Shown piece after piece: positions 25,396 to 36,067 of a DNA stretch of 64,000 nucleotides. A program made the position numbers and the translations under genes. Source of the stretch: Piromyces finnis. Its lineage: Eukaryota; Neocallimastigomycota; Neocallimastigomycetes; Neocallimastigales; Neocallimastigaceae. The stretch's first letter is position 1. Every line of letters starts with the position of its first letter. The notes beneath the pieces are model-generated. The model searched no databases. It was not told the DNA's origin and was given only the letters and a program-made list of their open reading frames with translations. The DNA lies in NCBI GenBank assembly GCA_002104945.1, contig MCFH01000049.1, positions 124,001 to 188,000 of the forward strand. Reading direction: 5' to 3'.

Positions 25396-26232
25396 TCATA
25401 AATATTGATTATTTCTTTCAAGCTCCTTTTTATAAATATCTAATTGTATTGATAATTTGTCATTTGAGTTATTAATTTCTGAATTTTCTTTATCTAAGTC
25501 TGATATTCTTTGATTTAATGAATTTATTTTATTTTTATATTCTTGGTTTTCTTTTACTAATTTATTATTTTCTCTTTTTATATTATAAAATTTTGATTCT
25601 GATTGTTCTTTTAATTCCCTTTCCGATTCAAATTTTGATTTAGCAGATTTTATTTCCATATTTAATGAGTTTATTTTAGTAATTTGTGTTTTTATTGTCA
25701 TATTTAATTGATTTACTTTACTCTTATTTTTTTCATTTTCATTATTTATTTGTTTATTGATCATTAATTCTTCATTTAATGAATTTTTATACTCTTGGTT
25801 TTGATTTATCAATTTGTTTTTTTCCTCTTCAGCTTTTTTAGCATTTCGTTCAGCAATCTCTAATTCCTCTTTTAATAAATTTATTTTTTTTTCTAATCTA
25901 GTTATTTTTTCATCTTTATCTTCAATATTTTGTTCCAAAAATTCTGATTCTAACCCATTTTCTGTAAAATTTTCAGATTGATCTTTGCTTTTAGGTGATG
26001 ATCTTATTTCATTATCAAAACTTTCGTCTTCATCGTGAATATTATTAACATCAGAATCAAAATCAGAATTAAAATCAGAATCAATACATAAATAAGAACC
26101 ACAATTGGAAGGAGTTTTCTTATTTAATCCAGCACTATAGCCAATATTAGTATTGTTGCTTGAACTTCTACTTCTATCATTATTTTCAGTGGTTCTGTTA
26201 GAATAACTATTATTATTATTAGAGGAAAACAT
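25396..26232 (-). CDS. Asn/Ser-rich N-terminus plus coiled coil (278 aa)
   Basis: ATG at 26232 (MFSSNNNNSYSN), stop at 25396, single exon. Residues 1-85 are low complexity: Asn/Ser-rich, then an acidic part (DSDFNSDFDSDVNN). From about 90 (ENGLESEFLEQNIEDKDEK) to the end, the chain is a continuous coiled coil of Lys/Glu/Asn/Leu heptads. There is no signal peptide or membrane helix. The N-terminal part is copied in the pseudogene at 17664-17894, and its 5' flank (26411-26720) is copied at 17937-18240. This is the intact parent or sister of that copy. Function unknown; a cytosolic scaffold or tether is the only safe guess. Confidence 0.7.
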   Translation of the reverse strand: MFSSNNNNSYSNRTTENNDRSRSSSNNTNIGYSAGLNKKTPSNCGSYLCIDSDFNSDFDSDVNNIHDEDESFDNEIRSSPKSKDQSENFTENGLESEFLEQNIEDKDEKITRLEKKINLLKEELEIAERNAKKAEEEKNKLINQNQEYKNSLNEELMINKQINNENEKNKSKVNQLNMTIKTQITKINSLNMEIKSAKSKFESERELKEQSESKFYNIKRENNKLVKENQEYKNKINSLNQRISDLDKENSEINNSNDKLSIQLDIYKKELERNNQYL

Positions 26233-26989
26233 TATTAATTTTTAAATATTTGACTTTTTAATAAATTTAAAAATAAAAACTTTTTTTAAAAAAAAGATAG
26301 AGAAATTTTTTTTTTTTTTTATACTTTTTTTTTTTTTAATAAAAAAAATAACTATAAAAGAAAATATAAACTTGATATTATATACTTAGACATTGTTTTT
26401 TTTTTTTTTATCAATCTTTTTAATGTCTATTTTTTAATTAATTGAATATTAAGGGTTATTATATTTAAAATTTTTATGGCCAATTTCATAAATAAATAAT
26501 TTCTAAAATGAATTTTTTTATAATGAAATTAAAAAAAAAGTGATTATTCATTGCATTCTATTTATATTTTAAATAAATTGTTATTAAAAAACCATCAACT
26601 AAAATTACAAAAAAAAAAAAAGAAAGTGTTTAAAAAATTCTTTTATTTATATTATAATAACTAGTAAGCTATATTCATTTTTTCATTACTTTTTATATAA
26701 TTATAGGGTCCTATTACCTTGGATTATTATTAATTATAATAATTATAATTTTTAATGATACAAAAGAATATTATGAAGGTTTATTATTTATAATAATATT
26801 AATTTTTCATCTATAATATACTATGTTATATTATTACTATTAAAATCATTTAGGAGCTTTCATAATGTTTGAATTTCTTTTATAAACAATATTTTCTTGT
26901 TCTAATACTTTATTTCTACGTATATAGGCTGTTTTGTTACTTTCTTATATTTTGAAATTTCTATAAAATTTTCATTCACTTTTCATTTA
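26233..26989. other. Intergenic, mostly duplicated block B
   Basis: Contains the promoter side of the 25396 gene (poly-T runs at 26300-26410) and the duplicated block 26411-26720. From about 26850 the sequence grades into the 3' remains of the broken coiled-coil gene. Confidence 0.5.
26411..26720. repeat. Duplicated non-coding block, copy B
   Basis: Direct-orientation copy of 17937-18240, with only scattered substitutions and small indels. The pair lies about 8.5 kb apart with the CotH gene between, so the duplication is not a simple head-to-tail tandem. Confidence 0.85.
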
Positions 26990-27768
26990 CTATTTTCTTC
27001 TTGTTACTTTTCAATTTCTTTATTTTCTTCAAAAATTAAATTTTTGTTTATTTCTTTTTTCGTTTCTATTTTACGCTCTTTAATAAATCCTATTTTCATT
27101 TTTAATGAATTGATTTCACCGATTTTAACTTGATTCTCCATAATTAATTGATTTACCCTTTCATTGTTTTCATTTTCTCTTTCTTCTAATTTTGAAGCAC
27201 ATTGCTTAACGGTATTTAACTCTTTATATAATAAAGTTTTTTCATTTATGTATTCTTGATTTTGTTTTATTAATTGATTATTTTCTTTTGAACAATTCTC
27301 AATATCATCATATTTATCATCATATTTATTATCATATTCTTTTTCTAACTCTAATAAAAGTCTTTTAGAAGATTTTAATTCTTGATTAAGTCTTTGATTT
27401 TCTTTTTCTAATTCTGTTATTTTTTTCTTCTTTTTTTCATTCGGTTTTCTTTTTTAACACAATCAATTTTCAAATAAAGACTTTCATTTTCTTTTTATAA
27501 GTGTTTGAACATTTTCAAGAATATTTTTTATTTCGTTATTAAGTTGTCTTTTTTTTATTATACACAGATTTTAATTCATATATTTTTTCATCTTTTATAA
27601 TTTCAGTATATTTTAAAATAGTCTCGTATTCATTTACTAATTTTAGATATTGATTATGTAACTCGAAGTATTTATTTTCAAATGTATGAAACCCTTCTTC
27701 TTTCTCAGTGTTATAACCATAGTCACATCATAATCAAAAGAAGAATTAATATTTTTACTTTTAGGCAT
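26990..27768 (-). pseudogene. Decayed coiled-coil gene related to 18577-19473
   Basis: On the minus strand, an ATG at 27766-27768 opens MPKSKNINSSFDYDV but soon shifts frame. A second frame then reads a helical stretch (HNQYLKLVNEYETILKYTE). From about 27440 down to 27050 the DNA matches the middle and end of the intact gene at 18577-19473 (NQRLNQELKSSKRLLLELEK, NQLIMENQ, KMKIGFIKERK), with stops and indels, and it then loses similarity. The 5' end differs from the intact gene, so this copy either had its own N-terminus or was joined by recombination. Confidence 0.7.
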
Positions 27769-28269
27769 TGTTAATTTTTTGCTTTTAAAAGAAATTTACT
27801 TTTTAAAAAATAAAAAAAAGAAATACGAAATAAAAATATATTATTATAATTTTCTTTTTTATTGTAATTCCAAGGTTCTTTTTTTTTTATTATTTAAAAA
27901 AATAATATTTAAATATTTAAATTTATAAATATTTTATTAATCTTGACCAAACTTTTAATTAATAAAAAAAATTATTATATTATAATTAATTGAATATGTT
28001 TAAAGAATCTATTTTATTATTATTATTAATATTTTATTTTTATTATATCTAAATTTATATGTGAGTTATTATGAATTGGTTCTCTTTTCTATTATAAAAA
28101 AAAGAAAAGTGTCCATTTATTCCATTCCATTTATATTTTAAATATATTATTAAAAATTACAACTAAAATAAAATTATATGAAAGAAAAAATAGGAAGCTC
28201 TAGAATTCAATCTAATAAAATTAATAAAATTCAAAATTGATAGGAAAAGGCTTTCTTTCCTATGTATGT
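27769..28269. other. Intergenic AT-rich DNA
   Basis: Short spacer between the broken coiled-coil gene and the ubiquitin-like locus. No open frame of note. Confidence 0.5.
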
Positions 28270-28812
28270 TTAACGCCGTCTCCTTATGGTTAAATAAATA
28301 GTCGATTTATTTTGAATATTGTAATAAGAAACAGTACGTTCACCATCTAATTGTTTGCCTTCAAAAATTAAACGTTGCATATTTATCGAAGTACCTTCTA
28401 TAACTTGAATCTTTGTTTTAACTTTTTTTATAGTATCAAAAGGATAAATATCTTCAATGGTATAAATTTTATTCTTTAAAGTTTTAATATTAATATTTAT
28501 AGATGTATCTTTTTCATTATTTTCATTGTTTCTTTCTGTTGTATTATTATTTAGACGACTATTTATGAGCTCTTTCAATGTTCGAATTTCATTTTCATTA
28601 TTAGTACTCTTTTCTTATATATTTTCAATTTCTTTTTTAAGATTCTCATTTTCTTCATTATTTTTATTAATGCTTTTGTCATTTAAGAGCTCTCTTAATT
28701 CTTTAACTTCATTCTTATAAAGATGGATTTTTTGTTCTAATTCTTTAATATATCTACTATCATCTAATTGTTTTCTTTTTTCCTTATATTCTAAAGTTTC
28801 TTCATAATCCAT
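28270..28812 (-). pseudogene. Short coiled coil with a degenerate C-terminal ubiquitin domain, split by an in-frame TAA
   Basis: ATG at 28812 opens MDYEETLEYKEKRKQLDD. This is the N-terminus of the 18577-19473 gene with about 45 residues deleted. The frame hits TAA at 28615-28617. The same frame stays open beyond it to 28270, through KSTNNENEIRTLKELINS, and ends in a clear ubiquitin fold: IKTLKNK, DTIKKVKTKIQ, QRLIFEGKQLDGERT, YNIQNKSTIYLTIRRRR, stop. Compared with ubiquitin, the residues at Lys6, 11, 27, 29 and 48 are kept, Lys33 and Lys63 are lost, one residue is inserted near position 18, and the C-terminus stops at RRRR without the Gly-Gly needed for conjugation. No ATG precedes the ubiquitin part after the TAA. 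It is either a pseudogene or needs readthrough or splicing that I cannot identify. Confidence 0.65.
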
Positions 28813-29364
28813 TTTTTTGAATTACTTTTTTTTTTTTTGTCAATTAATATTATTGATAAAGAAAAGATAGGAAAAGCGAATTTTTCTTGTTTTTTTTTAG
28901 AAAGAGTTCCCTTAAATATGCCTTTTGAATAAGTTAATTTTATTGGTTGAAAAGCTTCCTTTTCCTTATTAACATATAATTTCGGACAGTTAAAATTTTA
29001 TAATAAATTATAAATTCATGATTTTTTATTTTTTTGATTTTTTAATATTATTTAAATTATATAATTATTTCTTTTTCTATTATTCATTAAAACTTTTATT
29101 ATTTAGATATAAAAAAAAATAAAGGATATACCTTTTTTTTTTTTATTTTTTTATTACTACTAAACTATATTTATTTTTTCATAGCTATTATTTTAGTTAT
29201 AATCACTATTACTATAGAGAGAGTATTGGTATCATTCTTTTTTTAGACTATTTTAAAATAATGAATATATTTATTTATATATTAAAATGTTTTAATGAAA
29301 ATATTTTAAAGCATGGATAAATATTTTAAATGTTACCACTCTAATTTCATCATAATATCAACAT
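28813..29364. other. Duplicated promoter block and spacer
   Basis: 28813-28999 is nearly identical to 19474-19650 (upstream of the intact coiled-coil gene), including TTGGTTGAAAAGCTTCC and GGACAGTTAAAATTTTA. After that the similarity ends. The rest is A/T-rich spacer down to the I9-like gene. Confidence 0.6.
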
Positions 29365-29817
29365 TTAATATATTTTCATTTTTCTATTTATTGATACTGC
29401 AAGTACAAATGGTAATTTCCTGACTCTGTCCACTAATTCAGTAGAAAGCCAAACATAAAGTACACTTTTTCCTTTAAGACTTGAAATTTCATAAACATAA
29501 CCAGAATCACCATAATCAACTAAATAATTATTACGATTTTTATCATGATCCAATTGTATTTCTTCAAATCTATTTTGATCTTTAAAAGTACCTTTATTTT
29601 CCAAAATAAGTTTATGAATAGTTTCAATTGCTTGTGATTTATCTTTTGTATTAATAATTACTAAATAACTTCCATCATCTGTTAATGTATTATCTGGATT
29701 AGGTATTCTCCTCCTACCCAATCGATTCATAGGATTTATTGATGAATATCCTATATCCATAGCATTAACAATAAGGATTAAGATACATATGAAATAGTAA
29801 TAATAAATAGATTTCAT
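29365..29817 (-). CDS. Small secreted protein resembling a lone subtilase propeptide (I9-like), 150 aa
   Basis: ATG at 29817, stop at 29365, single exon. Residues 1-19 are a signal peptide (YYYYFICILILIVNA). After a short basic stretch (LGRRRIPNP) comes a domain whose order fits the inhibitor I9 / subtilisin prodomain fold: SYLVIINTKDKSQAIETIHK, a charged helix, YVYEISSLKGKSVLYVWL, then STELVDRVRKLPFVLAVSIN. The last strand corresponds to the edge that packs on a protease and leads into its active site. In gut-fungal subtilases this module precedes the S8 catalytic domain, but here the frame ends right after it and no Asp/His/Ser protease motifs follow. It may be a free-standing protease inhibitor or chaperone, or the remnant of a truncated protease gene. 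The family call is moderate. Confidence 0.6.
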   Translation of the reverse strand: MKSIYYYYFICILILIVNAMDIGYSSINPMNRLGRRRIPNPDNTLTDDGSYLVIINTKDKSQAIETIHKLILENKGTFKDQNRFEEIQLDHDKNRNNYLVDYGDSGYVYEISSLKGKSVLYVWLSTELVDRVRKLPFVLAVSINRKMKIY

Positions 29818-31467
29818 TTTTATTTATTATTATTTTGCCTTTTCTTTTTAACAATTATATATATATATTAAATAGATTTTTTTTTATTATTATTATTATT
29901 ATTATTTATTAGTTATATTTTTTTATATATTTTATAATTTGGTATAAACGAAACAATACTTTCTACTATTTTACTTTTTGTTTTTTATTAGAAAAATGAT
30001 AGGAATAAACATAAACGTACAATTTTATGTCATCTCAAAGATAAAGACCAGTTTTTCTTTTTTTTTATTATTTATATTTTAATTATGAAAAACTCTAATA
30101 ATTCTAAAATTTATCTGAATTTAAAAACTCAACTTTAATATATAAATGAATGAATTATTAATAAATTAAATAAATATCTATTATTAATTAAATAAATAAC
30201 AGAAATTAATAAATTTTAATTTTTTACTTTATATTGGTTTAAATCAAATAGTAAAAAATAAACTAATAAAGAAAAAAAAGTTATTAATTGTTGTTTGTTT
30301 GCTTTATTGCAATGGCATTAAAAATAAAAGTTTATTGATTTACTAGAATATTTATAAAAAAAAAGAGAAATCTTTTTCGAAAAAGTATAATAAAGAAATA
30401 ATAAAAACGTTTGAATTAAAGTGTTTTTTTTATTTCTTAAAAATTCAAAAATAGAATGAGTAAAAACGTAAAAAACTATTATCATTTTTATTAGCATGCT
30501 TTATCAAATCATTTTGAATAGAAATAAAAAAAAAAAAAAAAGGAAAAGGTAAACGATTTATTTCAGTGGTTCATTTCACCACATCCACATTTGCATTCCC
30601 TTTAATAAATTGTCAATTTTTAATTTGTTTTATTATTAAAAAAAAAAAAGTATTTTAATCTTGATTTTCTAAAAAATATATATAAAATAGAATATTCTAT
30701 TATTATTATTATTCATTATTATTTTTATTATATTTAGTACTTTTCAATACAAAAAGTGCACTTTTTCTTTTGTGTTTTCATCAATATAAATTTAATTTAT
30801 TTAATATATGATAGAGTACATTCATACATATATTAAATTAATTAAATTCACCTTTTTATTTAGAAAAATCTTTAATTTTGAAAAGTATAATATATAAATT
30901 ATAATTTAAATAATATAAATTAATATATTGATATATCGAATCAATTCAATATAATAAATATATTGAAGAAAAAACTATAAAAAGGCATCTTTTTCACCAA
31001 AAATTTAAAGAAATTGAAATAAAAATAAACAAAAAAGTCAATTATAGTAATTAAAAAAAAAAGGTAACATTTTAAAAGAAAAGAGAAGGAATTTATATGA
31101 ATGAAAGAAAAAAATAACATTTTTTTTTACATAAGAAAGGAGTTTAAAATTATCTAATTTCTTTCTTTTTTTTTTTTCATTACAAACTATATATTATAAA
31201 ATTATTATAAACTATATAAGGTACAATTGAAAAAAGATATTAACTTTTATATTTTTATATATATAACAATTTATAAAATATAATTTTAACAATTAAAAAA
31301 AAACAACAACTGGTATTTATTCATTTTCATTATAAATATCTATTTTTCTTAAACTTGCTAATATTTTCATAAAGTTATTAAATAATAATAAATAATTTTT
31401 ATTCAATTACTTTCAACAACAACAACAACAGTAATAAAATCAAAAATAATAATAATAAATAAAAAAA
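29818..31467. other. Divergent intergenic region
   Basis: 1.65 kb between a minus-strand and a plus-strand gene. A/T-rich with long poly-A/T runs, and several CAA repeats (CAACAACAACAACA near 31415) just upstream of the phosphatase-like ATG, typical of a 5' untranslated leader. No gene seen. Confidence 0.5.
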
Positions 31468-32181
31468 ATGAGAGTTAAATCTATAGTTACTGCTTTATTT
31501 GGTTTAACTTTAGCAAATGCCAAGTTAATTATGCTTATTCGTCATGGTGAAAAAATTGACGATGAACATACTGATCTTTCACCACAAGGTCAAGCTAGAG
31601 CAGATTGTTTGAATGAAGTATTTGGTAGTAATGGTTACTTAACAACACCACAAAAAATATATGCTCAAAGACCAACTGAGCAAAGAAAATCAACTAGACC
31701 AAAAGATACAGTTACACCATTAGCTAATAGTCTTGGTCTTCAAGTTGACTTATCTTTTACTAGTGGTAAATACAAAGATCTTGCTAAAACAATTTATTCT
31801 TCTCCAGAAGAAGTTATTCTTGTTTGCTGGGGTAATGATAGAATTCCAAATATTGCTAATGAATTAGGTATTGATTCTGCTCCAGAATGGAAAGGTAAAG
31901 TCTTTGATGATGTATGGATTCTTACAGATAACATGACACCTTATACCAATTCAAATATTCAACCTTATCGTATTTTCTATGGTGACAAAGGATTAGATAT
32001 GTATGTTGTTAAGGAATATATTGATCAATGTATTAGTAATCGTTTAGCTACAAATGTTGTTAACAAAAATGACAATGCTTCAATCATTCAAGAACCTAAT
32101 AATTCTGGTTCTGAAATGATTAAAATTAATGCTATGGCTGTTGCTGCTGTTTTAAGTACTTTTCTTTATTTATTATTTTAA
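31468..32181 (+). CDS. Secreted GPI-anchored histidine-phosphatase-fold protein, copy 1 (237 aa)
   Basis: Single exon from ATG at 31468. Signal peptide residues 1-18 (ending LANA). The histidine-phosphatase / phosphoglycerate-mutase fold follows at once with the first motif LIRHGEK (RHG at 25-27), then DLSPQGQARADCL, STRPKDTV and LANSLGLQVDL. The strand that should carry the second catalytic His reads VILVCWGNDRIPNIA (120-124 CWGND). Fungal relatives normally have a Trp-x-His-like form there, so the His seems replaced by Asn. The C-terminal hydrophobic tail (INAMAVAAVLSTFLYLLF) with a preceding NSGSE is a likely GPI signal. It is thus probably a surface protein with weak or no phosphatase activity, perhaps a ligand-binding pseudoenzyme (inference). 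A paralogue follows 1.8 kb downstream. Confidence 0.85.
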   Translation: MRVKSIVTALFGLTLANAKLIMLIRHGEKIDDEHTDLSPQGQARADCLNEVFGSNGYLTTPQKIYAQRPTEQRKSTRPKDTVTPLANSLGLQVDLSFTSGKYKDLAKTIYSSPEEVILVCWGNDRIPNIANELGIDSAPEWKGKVFDDVWILTDNMTPYTNSNIQPYRIFYGDKGLDMYVVKEYIDQCISNRLATNVVNKNDNASIIQEPNNSGSEMIKINAMAVAAVLSTFLYLLF

Positions 32182-32478
32182 AAATAATAAATAAGAAAAG
32201 GACAGAAGCATGAAAAATATAAGATTAACAATCTTGTATGAAGTGGAAGATATTTTTTCCAAAAAAAATATATACTAACTCTCATCAATAAAAAATATAT
32301 AGCATTAGTATACTCTTATTCTCTTTATACAATACATATTTATATACAAAACAAAACAAAAAAAATAGTTATAATTATCTATAGATAAATTATTTTATTA
32401 TTTAGTCAATTGTGTATTATCTAATTAAAAAGAAATAAATAATATATTTTTGTGTAAATAAATATTTTGGACATATAT

Positions 32479-32510
<32 letters not shown>

Positions 32511-34026
32511 GCATTATCACAATAATATAATATAGTAAATTATTTGTTTTTAACAAATAATAATAATAATAATAATCAAAATAGTAATAACATAATCATA
32601 ATATAGTAAAAAAAAAAAAAAAGTTTTATTATAATAAAATAGTATTTTTCTTATAGTAAAAAAAAACAATGATTAAAACGATTAAAAAAAAAAAAAAAAA
32701 AAGGTATTTTAATTGTATACTTTTAAATTATAACATCAATCAGGTATTTTCAATTTCTTTTTAATTTCTTTTGTTTTTAAAAAGTAACCTTTTATTTTAT
32801 ACATTATGTTTTTAAAAAAGAATACTTTTTTTTAAAGATTTATTAGAATTGATATTAAAAAAGAAAAGAAAAAGTGATATATTAATATTAATATATATTG
32901 ATTAGTTTGCCTTTATTTTTGAAATAAAAATATAATTTTAAAACCTTTTAGTGTTATTTTATACATTATTACTGATAGTAATACTACTACTATGAGAATC
33001 AATCAAATCTTGCTTAATTTTGTAAAGTAAAAAAAAAAAAAAACGAGATGGAATTTCCTTATATCAAATGAAAAATCATCATAAAAAAAAGCAATTTTTC
33101 ATTTTTTCTTTTTTGAAATAAAAAGTTAAAAGTAATAAAGAGAATTGAATATGAATTAATAGCTAATAAACATAAAAAAAAAAGAGGATATTTTTCAATT
33201 CCTCTATATATACTTTACTGTTTAACTATTTGAAAAATAAAACTTTTTTATTACATCATATAACCTAACCTTTAATTATTTTTACATTTTAAATACATTA
33301 TCAAATATGTATTATGATAATGTATTTTAAAAATATTAACTATTAAAGTTTTAATTTAAAAACGGCAAATTTATATATTATTAATATATATTAATATATT
33401 TTAATATAAATATATATTAAAATATATTTTGGTAAATATATTGGTTATATGTTATTTATATATTACTTATATATATTAATTCTATTTTAATTAATTTTAT
33501 AAAAATAGCATTTTTTATTTTAGATTAAATTTAATCTATTATGAATAATATTATAAATATATTAATTATATGAATAAAATGGATCAAAATGAGTAATATT
33601 AATTTAAATTCAATATAATCTAATATATAGTATTTGTGTACTATGTAATAATATTATATAAAAATAAAAAACTCTATTTTTTGATATTTTAATTCTCAAT
33701 TAAAAAAAAAAAAGGCAATCGTTTAAAAGTGACCATCTTTTTTGACGTTATTGAATAATAATTAAAAGAAAGAAAAAAAAAAAAAAGAGGGAATTGAATA
33801 AACAAACAAAAAAAAAATATTAAATTTCAAAAAAAAAAAGAAAATTATCAATTTGAATTTCAATAAAATCAATTTTTTTTTTTTCATCTAAATAATTTGT
33901 GTGTGGTGCAAAGGCATAAAGTTTGATTGCTAGTAAAACAATTGAATTATAATTTATATATAAAACAGTACTATACAATATATTTATAATATTCCACAGT
34001 AAAAAAAATTTTACATTATTAAAAAA
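32182..34026. other. Spacer between the two phosphatase-fold genes
   Basis: 1.84 kb with AAT runs (around 32490 and 32560), many poly-A/T tracts and no supportable frame. It should include the copy 1 terminator and the copy 2 promoter. Confidence 0.5.
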
Positions 34027-35037
34027 ATGAGATTAAAGTTTATTGCCAGTACTTTATTAAGCTTAGCTGTTGCTAATGCTAAGCTTATTATGATTATTCG
34101 TCATGGTGAAAAACTAAATGATAAGGTTACTAATCTTTCAGAAAAGGGACAAGCTAGAGCAGATTGTTTAATTGAAGCATTTGGTCAAAATGGAGTTTAT
34201 GCTACTCCACAAAAAATTTTTGCACAAAGTCCAAGTGAAAAAAAGCAATCAACTCGTCCAAGAGATACTGTTATTCCATTAGCTAATAGTCTTGGTTTAC
34301 AAGTAGATTTATCCTATACTAGTAATAAAGTAAAAAAATTAGCAAATGATATTGAAAATTCTTCAGAGGAAGTTATTTTAATTTCATGGTCTAGTGATAA
34401 AATTAAAGATATTGCAGAAAAATTTGGTATTAAAAAGGCTCCTAAATACGATAATGATGCTTTTGATGATATTTATATTATTACTGATAATACTATACCA
34501 TTTGTAAAGAAAACCGGTGTAAATATCACTCCAAATGAAACTCGTTTTGGTAAAGATGGAATGAATTTATATATTGTTAAAGAAAACGTTGATGAATGTA
34601 TTAACCGTGTTATCAGTAGTATAAATAATAAATCCTATAATTCAGCAAGCATTAATACTAACAATGTCAGTAATAATAATAATAATAATTATAATAGTAA
34701 CAATAATTATAATACCAATGCTAATACTAGCAACTACAATGGCCAAGCTATTCCTAATAATAATAGCAACTATAATTATGGAAACACTAATAATAATAGT
34801 CAAGTTGTTGGAAATGGTCAAGCAACTGGATATGATCAAAATACATCAAATTATTATAATCAAGGTACTCAAGGAACAGATCAAAATATATATGATGAAA
34901 GTAGTTTAACAAATTCACCACAATCAAATAATACAGGAAATAATGACTATGTTATTACTTCTGATTCCTATATATTAAAAACTAGTATTATTGCTATAGC
35001 AGGATTGGTTGTAGCAGCTCTTTGTATTATTTATTGA
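34027..35037 (+). CDS. Secreted GPI-anchored histidine-phosphatase-fold protein, copy 2, Asn-rich (336 aa)
   Basis: Paralogue of the gene at 31468 with the same layout: signal peptide (ending VANA), IIRHGEK (RHG at 25-27), NLSEKGQARADCL, STRPRDTV, LANSLGLQVDL. Again the second catalytic His is absent, because the matching strand reads VILISWSSDKIKDIA (120-124 SWSSD). The domain ends near residue 200. Then comes about 110 residues of Asn/Tyr/Gln/Ser low complexity, which would act as a stalk, and a hydrophobic end (SIIAIAGLVVAALCIIY) fitting a GPI anchor. The Asn-rich stalk is the main difference from copy 1. The shared loss in both copies suggests the change came before the duplication, or is a family trait. 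Confidence 0.85.
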   Translation: MRLKFIASTLLSLAVANAKLIMIIRHGEKLNDKVTNLSEKGQARADCLIEAFGQNGVYATPQKIFAQSPSEKKQSTRPRDTVIPLANSLGLQVDLSYTSNKVKKLANDIENSSEEVILISWSSDKIKDIAEKFGIKKAPKYDNDAFDDIYIITDNTIPFVKKTGVNITPNETRFGKDGMNLYIVKENVDECINRVISSINNKSYNSASINTNNVSNNNNNNYNSNNNYNTNANTSNYNGQAIPNNNSNYNYGNTNNNSQVVGNGQATGYDQNTSNYYNQGTQGTDQNIYDESSLTNSPQSNNTGNNDYVITSDSYILKTSIIAIAGLVVAALCIIY

Positions 35038-36067
35038 CTATATGGTAAAATATCAAAGAAAAAATATTCTAGAATTTAAAAAAAATAATAATAAATGACA
35101 TAAATACTTTGAGAAATTAAAGACAATTGATTTCATCTTATAAATATTAAAAGAATTATTTTTTTTTTTTGCATTAAATATTTATAATATATATATAAAA
35201 GAGGACAATTTATTTCTTTTCGTATACATTTTTCTTTTCATCTAATAATTTCAAAATCAGAACTAATTTATTAAACAATATTTACTTTATTATATGTATA
35301 AATATAATTTAAACAAAAAACTAAATAAAAATAAAAATAAAAATAATAATCAAAGTAATAATAGTTTAACACTTTTAAATAATTGTCACAACATAAAATA
35401 AATATAAATCATATAAAGTGCCTTTATTAATAGTAATAATTATAAAGTATGAAGATAAAAGTTATTTTGATGGTAGATATATGTTTAAAAAAAATGAAAT
35501 ATTTATTCTTGTTCATGTTGGTAAATGTTTTACTAAGAAGTAGTTATTGAAACGTTACGTTATTACTATTAGTTTTTATTGTTTAAAAATAAATAAAAAA
35601 GACAATATACTTTATTCGATATCTTTAATTACAAATAAACTAAATAAATATAAAAATTTTAATCTTTTATTTTTTGGGTCTCTGTAAAATTGAAAATATA
35701 AAATATCAACAATGAGTATAATGTTCAGATTTTAATGAATGAAAAAATAAAAGGTAAATTTTATATATTTTATATATAAAATATTATAATGGTCATTATT
35801 TATTATTTGCTTCTTCTACAAAAGTAATTTTTATATTTTAATAAATTTTATTAAAATAGTTTTGCAACCAATCATATTTCAATAAAATGTTAATTATATG
35901 ACTTAACAAAAAAATTTCATTTTTATTTAATATTTTTATAATATTAACAAAAGTCAATAATTATGAATAATAAATGCTTTAATAATAATAAAAAGATTTT
36001 AGTATTAGTATATTATTAAAATAAAATACAGTTAATTTATAAGTTATAACAATTATATATTATTAAT
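35038..36067. other. Intergenic AT-rich DNA
   Basis: About 1 kb without any open frame worth calling. A/T-rich with short AAT runs; presumed terminator and promoter of the flanking plus-strand genes. Confidence 0.5.

Noticed and set aside
34642-34909. Ile-rich frames overlapping the Asn-rich stalk of the phosphatase-fold copy 2
   Set aside because: They are shifted or antisense readings of AAT/AAC-rich codons in a real gene.
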